Shown here: positions 1 through 7,627 of the stretch, one piece after another | Layout: the number at the start of each line of letters is the position of its first letter | Position numbering within the stretch: position 1 is the stretch's first letter | Assembly (NCBI RefSeq): GCF_039954625.1 | Contig: NZ_CP157199.1 | Location: 2,852,001 to 2,916,000 of the forward strand | Length of the DNA: 64,000 nucleotides | Direction: 5' to 3' | Source of the DNA: Pontimicrobium sp. SW4 | GTDB lineage: Bacteria; Bacteroidota; Bacteroidia; Flavobacteriales; Flavobacteriaceae | Notes under the pieces: model-generated | Seen by the model: only the letters and a program-made list of their open reading frames with translations | Told to the model about the DNA's origin: nothing | Databases searched by the model: none | Program-made: the position numbers and the translations under genes

Positions 1-1
1 T

Positions 2-1417
2 GGAGCATTGAAGAATTTGGAGGCTGAAATTCCACATTGGGATTTTGCGAAAACCAAAGAAGAAACCAAAGAAAAATGGAATAAAGAACTTTCTAAAATT
101 GAAGTAAAGACTTTAACAGAGGCCGATAGAACAACGTTTTACACTGCCATGTACCATACCAATCTATCTCCTATTTTATACGAAGATGTAGATGGACAAT
201 ATCGTGGACTAGATCAAAATATCCATCAATCAGAAGGGTTTACCAATTACACTATTTTTTCACTTTGGGATACGTATCGCGCGCTACATCCTTTGTTTAA
301 CATCACACAACCTGAACGCAACAATGACATGATAAAAAGCATGTTAGCTCATCACGATGAAAGTGTTCATAACATGCTACCTATTTGGTCGCATTATGCT
401 AATGAGAATTGGTGTATGATTGGCTATCATGCTACCTCAGTGATTGCTGATGCAATGGCAAAAAACGTAGGTGATTTTAGCCATGAACGCGCTTTACAAG
501 CATCAGTAAATACGGCAAATGTTAGATATTTTGATGGATTAGGAGAATATATCGATTACAAATATGTTCCAGACGATTTAAGTCATTCATCTGTTTCAAA
601 AACCTTAGAGTATGCCTATAACGATTGGTGTATTGCCCAAATGGCAAAACAAGTTGGAAATACTTCAACGGAAGAAAAATTCATGAAACGTTCAGAATAT
701 TACAACAATGTTTACGACCCAAAAATTGGGTATATGCGACCAAAGCTTTCGGATGGAAATTTCAGAAAAAACTTTGACCCAATGGACACACATGGACAAG
801 GCTTTATTGAAGGTAACGCATGGAATTATGGCTTATATGTGCCACAAAATATTGATAAAATGGTTGATATGATGGGAGGCAAAGAACGCTTCACTCAACA
901 TTTAGATTCTTTATTCACAATGGACATCGATGAAAAATATATTGAAAAACACGAAGATATTACTCGTGATGGAATAATTGGCAATTATGTGCATGGCAAC
1001 GAACCAGGACATCATATTCCCTATTTATACAATTGGACAGGTCATCCTGAAAAGACCCAATCTCGTGTACGCATGATTATGGACACTATGTATGGTCCAA
1101 CTGTTGAAGGTTTGTGTGGTAATGACGATGCAGGACAAATGAGTGCTTGGTACATTTTTAGTAGTTTAGGATTTTATCCTGTAACACCTGGCTCTGCTGA
1201 TTATGCTTTAGGAAGTCCTTCATTGAAAGAAGCTAAAATCCATTTAGACAATGGAAAGACTTTAACTATTAAAGCCAATAATCAAAGCAAAGACAATGTA
1301 TATGTGCAAAGCGTTTCTATAAATGGAAAAGCCTTAAAAGACAACTTATTGTCGCATTTGGATATTATGAATGGAGGTGAAATCATATTCGAAATGTCAA
1401 ATCAACCAAAAAAATAA
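2..1417 (+). CDS. GH92 family alpha-mannosidase, C-terminal part (5' end outside window)
   Basis: The reading frame is open from the first bases of the window, so the true start lies upstream; about 470 residues of a family usually near 750 are present. Seen: GNEPGHHIPYLYNWTG and GLCGNDDAGQMSAWYIFSS, hallmark blocks of glycoside hydrolase family 92. The Glu of the first block corresponds to the catalytic acid and the Asp pair of the second to the base. GH92 enzymes are calcium-dependent exo-mannosidases that trim alpha-mannose from N-glycans, normally exported to the periplasm or surface. The next gene, 4 nt downstream, is a glycosylasparaginase, which supports a role in glycoprotein breakdown. 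The linkage specificity (1,2, 1,3 or 1,6) cannot be read from this part. Confidence 0.9.
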   Translation, partial: GALKNLEAEIPHWDFAKTKEETKEKWNKELSKIEVKTLTEADRTTFYTAMYHTNLSPILYEDVDGQYRGLDQNIHQSEGFTNYTIFSLWDTYRALHPLFNITQPERNNDMIKSMLAHHDESVHNMLPIWSHYANENWCMIGYHATSVIADAMAKNVGDFSHERALQASVNTANVRYFDGLGEYIDYKYVPDDLSHSSVSKTLEYAYNDWCIAQMAKQVGNTSTEEKFMKRSEYYNNVYDPKIGYMRPKLSDGNFRKNFDPMDTHGQGFIEGNAWNYGLYVPQNIDKMVDMMGGKERFTQHLDSLFTMDIDEKYIEKHEDITRDGIIGNYVHGNEPGHHIPYLYNWTGHPEKTQSRVRMIMDTMYGPTVEGLCGNDDAGQMSAWYIFSSLGFYPVTPGSADYALGSPSLKEAKIHLDNGKTLTIKANNQSKDNVYVQSVSINGKALKDNLLSHLDIMNGGEIIFEMSNQPKK

Positions 1418-1421
1418 TATT

Positions 1422-2420
1422 ATGAAACGTAGAAACTTTATAAAAAACGCATCCTTAACAGGAGTTGGCATTACAGTAGGAGCTTCGGCAATAGCTTGTA
1501 ATGAACAAGAAAAATCATCTTCAAGCGAAGTCACATCAATTGACAAATCAAAATTCCCTATTGCTATTTGTACATGGGGATTTGCAGAAGCTAATGCCAA
1601 AGCAGGTGAGGCATTATCAAAAAATTTATCGGCTTTAGATGCAGCCATAGAAGGTGTTGCAGTTGAAGAAGAAAATATAAAAAATACAACCGTTGGTAAA
1701 GGCGGCGCACCAGATAGAGATGGCAACGTTACGCTTGATGCATGCGTTATGGATTCTAATGGTGATTGTGGTTCTGTGCTATGTGTTGAGAATATTACTA
1801 ACGTTGCAGCTTTAGCCAAAAAAGTGATGGAAGATACGCCTCACGTAATGCTAGCTGGAAAAGGTGCTGAAGAATTTGCCTATACACAAGGATTTAAAAA
1901 AGAAGAACTTTTAACAGAAACATCAAAAGAAGCATGGGTAAAATGGAAAGAAACTTCTAAATACCAACCAATTATTAATATTGAAAATCACGACACTATT
2001 GGTATGGTTACCATGGATAAAGATGGAAATATTGCTGGTGCATGCACCACTTCTGGATTGGCTTATAAAATGAAAGGGAGAATTGGTGACTCACCAATAA
2101 TTGGGTCTGGATTGTTTATAGATAATGAAATTGGTGGTGCTGTTGCCACAGGAATGGGTGAAGAAGTTGTAAAAACTGTCGGTAGCTTTTTAATTGTTGA
2201 ATTAATGCGTCAGGGAAAATCACCACAGGAAGCGTGCGAAGAAGCTATTAGTAGGATTGTCTCTAAAGATAATCGTTATAAAGATTTCCAAATTGCATAT
2301 CTAGCAATGAATAAATTAGGTGAAATAGGATCTTATTGCATTCACAAAGGATTTACATATATGAAATATCATGATGGTGAAAATAAAAATATCCCATCAG
2401 ATTATTATAATAAAGCGTAA
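1422..2420 (+). CDS. N4-(beta-N-acetylglucosaminyl)-L-asparaginase (glycosylasparaginase)
   Basis: Ntn-hydrolase that cleaves the GlcNAc-Asn bond left after N-glycan trimming. The 332-residue product has the family blocks LDAAIEGVAVEEEN and GKGGAPDRDGNVTLDACVMD near the N-terminus, and NHDTIGMV, in which Thr192 should be exposed as the nucleophile by autocleavage. The N-terminus KRRNFIK followed by a hydrophobic stretch and SAIAC combines a twin-arginine motif with a lipobox, so a Tat-exported lipoprotein is likely. An in-frame start at 1371 lies inside the GH92 gene; the start at 1422 is chosen because it gives an intact signal peptide. It forms an N-glycan degradation pair with the preceding mannosidase. 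Confidence 0.88.
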   Translation: MKRRNFIKNASLTGVGITVGASAIACNEQEKSSSSEVTSIDKSKFPIAICTWGFAEANAKAGEALSKNLSALDAAIEGVAVEEENIKNTTVGKGGAPDRDGNVTLDACVMDSNGDCGSVLCVENITNVAALAKKVMEDTPHVMLAGKGAEEFAYTQGFKKEELLTETSKEAWVKWKETSKYQPIINIENHDTIGMVTMDKDGNIAGACTTSGLAYKMKGRIGDSPIIGSGLFIDNEIGGAVATGMGEEVVKTVGSFLIVELMRQGKSPQEACEEAISRIVSKDNRYKDFQIAYLAMNKLGEIGSYCIHKGFTYMKYHDGENKNIPSDYYNKA

Positions 2421-2663
2421 GTTTTCATTTATAGTGTTATTCCTACAATTGTGATATGTTTATAATTCGATGAATGGTTAAATTACATCTATTAACGACC
2501 AAATGTGCATTTACTAAGATTAACGGCAATAGCAAAAAACGCACTTCATCGATGTTTTGCTCAAAATGATACAATTAAACTAGTTTTCTTTGCATTTCGA
2601 CAAAAATTTAGAAAACTAACTCATTGTGTGTCTTTACTTTGTCTCAGAATCAAACCCCAAGTT

Positions 2664-2951
2664 ATGAACAGAGTATTAATAGTAATAGCATTTTTAATCG
2701 TTCCTTTTTTCGCTTCTGCACAAAGCGATATTAAGATTGAAAAAACCGAAGTTAAAACTGAGGTAATAGCTGAAATCGATGTTAAATCTGAAATCTTTCA
2801 AGAGCTTGCTATTAAGAGAGTTGATCCTATAACAATTAATCCAAAAAGACAAAACTTAGACCTTAACTTTAAAAAGAGTAACGATATTATTAGCGTTAAG
2901 GCATATATAAAGAGCTTACAGTTAAAGCGTAAAGCTACTGTAATAAGTTAA
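2664..2951 (+). CDS. small secreted protein of unknown function
   Basis: Not recognised. The 95-residue product begins MNRVLIVIAFLIVPFFASAQ, a clear Sec signal peptide ending in a probable signal peptidase I site after SAQ. The mature part is about 75 residues, rich in Lys, Glu and Ile, with an alternating charged pattern. An in-frame start at 2505 would put 53 residues ahead of the signal, so the start at 2664 is preferred. It stands alone between the glycosidase pair and polA and is followed by a strong terminator, so it is probably monocistronic. No promoter box could be assigned with confidence upstream. Confidence 0.6.
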   Translation: MNRVLIVIAFLIVPFFASAQSDIKIEKTEVKTEVIAEIDVKSEIFQELAIKRVDPITINPKRQNLDLNFKKSNDIISVKAYIKSLQLKRKATVIS

Positions 2952-2985
2952 ATTTTTCATTTTAACTAAATAGTCAAATAGCAAA

Positions 2986-3018
2986 AAAAGCCTCTGAAAA
3001 TTCAGAGGCTTTTTATTT
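2986..3018 (+). terminator. rho-independent terminator after the small secreted protein
   Basis: Inverted repeat AGCCTCTGA / TCAGAGGCT with a 4-nt loop, followed by TTTTTATTT. It lies 35 nt after the stop codon of the small secreted protein. Confidence 0.9.
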
Positions 3019-3211
3019 ATAATTTGGTTATTTTAATCTACATAATTCAGGAATCATTGACCTTTTACGAAGGTTCAAGCGCCTCCATGAATGGCTATTG
3101 AGTAGTTATTCATTTCAAATTATTTAATGGCGAAAAATACAAATTGCAATCCAAATAACATCCATGAAAGGATAAGTTTTTGTAGTTTTATAATCTTCAA
3201 AAACAAATTCA

Positions 3212-6067
3212 ATGTCAGAACAAAAACGTCTTTTTCTAGTCGATGCTTATGCCTTAATTTTTCGTGGGTATTATGCCTTTATAAAGAACCCAAGAATCAA
3301 TTCAAAAGGTGTTGACACCTCAGCTATTATGGGTTTTATGAATTCACTTTTAGATGTTATTAAACGTGAACGTCCAGACCACTTAGCGGTTTGTTTTGAT
3401 AAAGGTGGAAGTGTTGACAGAGTCGAAATGTTTGAAGCCTATAAAGCCAATCGTGACGAAACTCCAGAGGCCATTAAAATTGCTATTCCTTACATACAAG
3501 AGATTTTAAAAGCTATGCATATTCCAATTATGGTGAAGGAAGGTTATGAAGCAGATGACGTTATTGGTACTTTGTCTAAACAAGCAGAGAAAGAAGGCTA
3601 TAAAACGTTTATGGTCACTCCTGATAAGGATTTTGCTCAATTGGTTTCTGAAAATATTTTTATGTACAAACCTGTTTTTGGTGGGGGTTATGAAACTTGG
3701 GGCATTCCCGAAGTGCAGAAAAAATTTGAAGTAGAAGATCCCTTGCAAGTTATTGACTTTTTGGGCATGATGGGAGATTCTAGCGATAATATTCCTGGAC
3801 TTCCTGGAGTTGGTGAAAAGACTGCAAAAAAATTCATTACTACCTATGGAAGTATGGAAAATCTTTTAGCTAACACACATGAGTTAAAAGGAAAAATGAA
3901 AGAAAAAGTAGAAGCTGCAAAAGATTTAGGTATGCTATCAAAAGAACTTGCAAAAATCATGTTAGATGTTCCTGTGACTTTTGATGCCAAAGATTTTGAA
4001 CTTGACCATCCAGATATTAAAAAAGTAACCGAGATTTTTCAGGATTTAGAATTTAGACGCTTAACAGATAATTTCTTAAAGACTTTCTCTACTGAAGTAA
4101 GTACCCCTTCAACTGAAACAACTTCACCATCGCAAAAGGTAGATGTTAAATCTACTCCAAAAGAAAAAGCATCGGCAGGTGCAGGACAATTTTCGCTTTT
4201 TGGAGGTAATACCGAAGTTTCAAATACAACAGAAACCGTTTCAGAATACACAAGAAAAACGGCCGAAACCACATCACATTTTTACCAAAGTGTTGCTCCT
4301 GGAATAGCCACAAAATTGTTTATCAAAAATTTAATGCAGCAAAAGTCAGTATGTTTTGACACTGAAACTACTGGAATAAACCCAATAACTGCTGAGTTGG
4401 TTGGCATAGCATTTTCTTGGGAAGTTGGTAAAGGTTTTTATTTACCATTTCCGGAAGACAGAAATAAGGCTCAAGAACTCATAGAGCAATTACGTCCGTT
4501 TTTTGAAAATGAATCTATTGAAAAAATTGGTCAGAATTTAAAGTATGACATTAAAGTGCTTGCAAAATATAATGTGAGCGTCAAAGGAAAATTATTTGAT
4601 ACCATGTTGGCGCATTACCTCATTAATCCAGATATGCGACATAATATGGATGTATTAGCCGAAACGTATCTGAATTATACACCTATTTCTATTGAAGCAC
4701 TTATAGGTAAAAAAGGAAAAAATCAACTCTCAATGCGAGAAATTCCTTTAGAAAAACAAACAGAATACGCTGTTGAAGATTCAGATATTACATTGCAATT
4801 AAAAGAACATTTTGAAAAAGAATTAGGTGAAGCCAATACACAAAAGCTCTTTGACGAGATTGAGATTCCGTTACTTCGAGTACTTGCAGCTATGGAATTG
4901 GAAGGAATTAACTTAGATAAAGAGTTTTTAAACTCACTTTCAGAGCAATTAAATAGTGATATTTTAACTTTAGAAACTAAAATTTATGAGGCAGCAGGAG
5001 AGGAATTCAATATAGCGTCTCCAAAACAATTAGGTATTATCCTTTTTGAAAAATTGAAATTAGTTGACAAACCTAAAAAGACCAAAACCGGGCAATATGC
5101 AACTTCCGAAGATATTTTAAGTTATTTAGCAAAAGACCATAAGATTATTCAACATATTTTGGACTATCGTGGTTTGGCAAAGTTAAAGAGTACATATGTT
5201 GATGCCTTACCACTTCAGGTTGAGCCTTCAACTGGGAGAGTACACACCGATTACATGCAAACCGTTGCTGCAACAGGACGTTTAAGTAGTAACAATCCAA
5301 ATTTACAAAACATTCCTATTAGAACAGAGCGTGGTCGACAAGTACGTAAAGCATTTATTCCGAGAGATGAAAATTACACGTTATTAGCGGCCGATTATTC
5401 GCAAATAGAACTACGTGTAATTGCGGCTTTAAGTGAAGAAGAGACCATGATTAACGCTTTTAAGAATGGTGAAGATATTCATGCTTCAACTGCTTCAAAA
5501 GTATTTAATGTGCCTTTAAATGAAGTGACTCGTGAACAACGTAGTAATGCCAAAACAGTTAATTTCGGAATTATTTATGGAGTTTCTGCTTTTGGTTTAA
5601 GCAATCAAACCGATTTAAACCGAACGGAAGCTAAAGAACTTATTGATACTTATTACGAAACCTATCCAAAATTAAAAGCCTTTATAAGCAAGCAAGTAGA
5701 TTTTGCACGTGATAACGGTTATGTGGAAACGGTTCTAGGACGTCGTCGTTATTTGAAAGATATAAATTCTAGAAATGCTGTAGTGAGAGGGGCTGCTGAA
5801 CGTAATGCTGTAAACGCACCAATACAAGGTAGTGCTGCAGATATTATTAAAATAGCCATGATTCATATTTATGAAAAATTACAAGAAGGTAATTTTAAAA
5901 CTAAAATGTTGCTTCAAGTTCATGATGAATTAGTGTTTGATGTTTTTAAACCTGAACTAGAATCCATTAAAACTTTAGTGAAAACCCAAATGGAAAACGC
6001 TTATAAATTAGAAGTCCCTTTGGATGTTGATTTGGATATTGGTGATAATTGGTTAGAAGCTCATTAA
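3212..6067 (+). CDS. polA: DNA polymerase I
   Basis: Repair and Okazaki-fragment processing polymerase, 951 residues with all three domains. N-terminal 5'-3' exonuclease: YKANRDETPEAI, EADDVIGTL, VTPDKDFAQL and the helix-hairpin-helix DNIPGLPGVGEKTAKKF. Proofreading 3'-5' exonuclease: DTETTG at residue 383, LKYDIKVL and YAVEDSDIT, so the catalytic carboxylates are kept. Polymerase: motif A DYSQIELR (Asp728), motif B RSNAKTVNFGIIYG and motif C QVHDELVFD (His904, Asp905). The O-helix aromatic is Phe, as in E. coli. A linker rich in Ser, Thr and Glu, about residues 295-350, joins the exonuclease domains. An overlapping ORF from 3127 in another frame is a shadow. Confidence 0.98.
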   Translation: MSEQKRLFLVDAYALIFRGYYAFIKNPRINSKGVDTSAIMGFMNSLLDVIKRERPDHLAVCFDKGGSVDRVEMFEAYKANRDETPEAIKIAIPYIQEILKAMHIPIMVKEGYEADDVIGTLSKQAEKEGYKTFMVTPDKDFAQLVSENIFMYKPVFGGGYETWGIPEVQKKFEVEDPLQVIDFLGMMGDSSDNIPGLPGVGEKTAKKFITTYGSMENLLANTHELKGKMKEKVEAAKDLGMLSKELAKIMLDVPVTFDAKDFELDHPDIKKVTEIFQDLEFRRLTDNFLKTFSTEVSTPSTETTSPSQKVDVKSTPKEKASAGAGQFSLFGGNTEVSNTTETVSEYTRKTAETTSHFYQSVAPGIATKLFIKNLMQQKSVCFDTETTGINPITAELVGIAFSWEVGKGFYLPFPEDRNKAQELIEQLRPFFENESIEKIGQNLKYDIKVLAKYNVSVKGKLFDTMLAHYLINPDMRHNMDVLAETYLNYTPISIEALIGKKGKNQLSMREIPLEKQTEYAVEDSDITLQLKEHFEKELGEANTQKLFDEIEIPLLRVLAAMELEGINLDKEFLNSLSEQLNSDILTLETKIYEAAGEEFNIASPKQLGIILFEKLKLVDKPKKTKTGQYATSEDILSYLAKDHKIIQHILDYRGLAKLKSTYVDALPLQVEPSTGRVHTDYMQTVAATGRLSSNNPNLQNIPIRTERGRQVRKAFIPRDENYTLLAADYSQIELRVIAALSEEETMINAFKNGEDIHASTASKVFNVPLNEVTREQRSNAKTVNFGIIYGVSAFGLSNQTDLNRTEAKELIDTYYETYPKLKAFISKQVDFARDNGYVETVLGRRRYLKDINSRNAVVRGAAERNAVNAPIQGSAADIIKIAMIHIYEKLQEGNFKTKMLLQVHDELVFDVFKPELESIKTLVKTQMENAYKLEVPLDVDLDIGDNWLEAH

Positions 6068-6076
6068 ACTTCTTGA

Positions 6077-6421
6077 ATGGCTAAATATTATATTTATGTA
6101 GTTGAATTATCTAAGCGTGTCTATACCGAAAATGCTAAGTTTAGAAACGCAAACCCACAATTTAACGGTGTGTTAGAATGCTTGTATGTAGGTATGACAA
6201 GTAAAACTCCTAAAGAACGATTTACACAACACAAAACAGGGTCTATAAATAAAAAAGGATATAAATTATCCTCAAATATTGTACATAAATATGGTGAATA
6301 TTTACGCCCAAGTTTGTATAATCATATCTCACCTTTAGCAACAAGAGTTGAAGCTTTAAAAATGGAAGAACTATTAGCCTTAGAGCTTCGAAGAAAAAAA
6401 TATGCTGTTTGGTATAATTAA
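6077..6421 (+). CDS. GIY-YIG domain protein
   Basis: A 114-residue single-domain protein. Seen: YYIYVVEL near the N-terminus and LYVGMTSKTPKERFTQHKTG about 35 residues later, the two strand motifs and following Arg/His of the GIY-YIG nuclease fold; a C-terminal Glu in KMEELLALEL fits the metal-binding Glu. The spacer between the two motifs is longer than in UvrC-type domains. The gene starts 9 nt after polA and may be cotranscribed with it, which suggests DNA repair or processing, but the substrate is unknown. It has no extra domains of a homing endonuclease. Family assignment is fairly firm; function is not. Confidence 0.7.
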   Translation: MAKYYIYVVELSKRVYTENAKFRNANPQFNGVLECLYVGMTSKTPKERFTQHKTGSINKKGYKLSSNIVHKYGEYLRPSLYNHISPLATRVEALKMEELLALELRRKKYAVWYN

Positions 6422-6483
6422 TTGCTTGACTACGAGACTAATCAGATACGAAAAAATAACTAAAAATTTAAATAACCCTAGAA

Positions 6484-7209
6484 ATGAAAATAAGAAAAGT
6501 AATCATTGGAATTCTAACAATAGGAATATTTAATTGCAATTCTAATAAAAACGAAAATACTTCTAATGGAACCTACAAAGACATAAGAATTGTAGGAGCA
6601 ATGAAAAATGTTATGTGGAAAGGAGAATTAGGTGGCAATATTAATCTTGATACTATTTCTAACAAGAAAGGACTTTATGGACTTGGGCCTGAAAGTTATC
6701 TCACTGGTGAATTACTTATTAACGACGGGAATAGTTACGTCTCAAAAGTCACATCTGATTCGACTATGATAGTTGAAGAAAGGTTTGATGTTTCAGCGCC
6801 TTTTTTTGTTTACGCAAACGTAACTGAATGGAATGAAATTGAATTAGATGCAACCATTAAGACCATACAAGACCTTGAAAAATTAATCGACCAAAAATTG
6901 AACGAATTTAAAAGACCTTTTGTTTTTAAATTGACTGGAAAAGTAGTAAAAGCAATCATACATATTCAAAATCTACCTAAAGGAACAAAAGTTTCATCAC
7001 CGCAGGAAGCTCATCAAGGACAAACCAATTACGAACTTAAAGATGAAGAAGCTACAATTATTGGATTTTTCTCAACTGAACATAAAGGAATTTTCACACA
7101 CCACGATTCAAACATTCATTTACATTTTATCACTAAAGACGAAAGTAAAATGGGTCATTTGGACGAGGTGGAAATTGATAATATGAAACTATATTTACCG
7201 AAGAAATAA
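6484..7209 (+). CDS. acetolactate-decarboxylase-like lipoprotein
   Basis: A 241-residue protein with a short hydrophobic N-terminus ending GIFNC, so probably a lipoprotein. The remainder resembles alpha-acetolactate decarboxylase (BudA/AlsD family). Seen: GLYGLGPESYLTGELLINDG, with Glu76 at the position of the conserved Glu of the GE motif; PFVFKLTGKV; and a C-terminal HLH...H set (His222, His224, His235) with the 2- and 11-residue spacing of the zinc ligands. The catalytic Arg normally in a TRSVP-like segment is missing; here that segment reads AIIHIQNLP. An exported acetolactate decarboxylase would be odd, since the substrate is cytoplasmic, so a different substrate is likely. Homology is inferred from motifs only. 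Confidence 0.6.
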   Translation: MKIRKVIIGILTIGIFNCNSNKNENTSNGTYKDIRIVGAMKNVMWKGELGGNINLDTISNKKGLYGLGPESYLTGELLINDGNSYVSKVTSDSTMIVEERFDVSAPFFVYANVTEWNEIELDATIKTIQDLEKLIDQKLNEFKRPFVFKLTGKVVKAIIHIQNLPKGTKVSSPQEAHQGQTNYELKDEEATIIGFFSTEHKGIFTHHDSNIHLHFITKDESKMGHLDEVEIDNMKLYLPKK

Positions 7210-7371
7210 AAACTGCTATAAATCTCTTTTTTTTTGTGCTCTGAAAATCATTTTTCAAATGGAAGAAAAAATAACTCTAAAACAATTTGAACGTAAACTG
7301 TTGAAATAATTGTAAGACATTTTAAAATTAGATAACCGAGAACTTTCAAATAATAATTAAACATTAACTAC

Positions 7372-7617
7372 ATGATAGCAAGAATCTGGAAAGGAAAAAC
7401 AAAAATTGAACATCTAGAAGAATACACAGAGTTCATGAAAATTAGAGCAATACCTGATTATAAAAAAACCGATGGATTGACTTTTTGGAAAAATATCGAG
7501 GTTATTAAAAGTTTTGTAGGAGATGATTTTGAAAAAGCAAAATACTATCCAGAAGACAACAATTATCTAATTGATTTCCCTGAAAAAGTTACTCATTACG
7601 AAGTATTTGCAGAATAA
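7372..7617 (+). CDS. ABM-type (antibiotic biosynthesis monooxygenase-like) protein, internally shortened
   Basis: An 81-residue cytoplasmic protein. The N-terminus MIARIWKGKTK, the segment IKSFVGDDFEKAKYYPED and the C-terminus VTHYEVFAE match a common family of about 100-residue ferredoxin-fold ABM-domain proteins. Between DYKKTDG and LTFWKNIEVIKSF some 20 residues usual in the family, covering a central beta strand, are absent. The frame is intact, so this is either a natural short variant or an in-frame deletion that leaves a non-functional protein. It is unrelated in strand to the DUF5916 gene that ends 10 nt downstream. Confidence 0.55.
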   Translation: MIARIWKGKTKIEHLEEYTEFMKIRAIPDYKKTDGLTFWKNIEVIKSFVGDDFEKAKYYPEDNNYLIDFPEKVTHYEVFAE

Positions 7618-7627
7618 GACCAGCTTA

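Noticed and set aside
3127..3315. 62-codon ORF overlapping the polA start
   Set aside because: It overlaps polA by about 100 bp in another frame and has no signal or domain.
6077..6421. GIY-YIG protein as a homing endonuclease or mobile element part
   Set aside because: No intron, intein, repeats or DNA-binding module is seen, and polA is uninterrupted.
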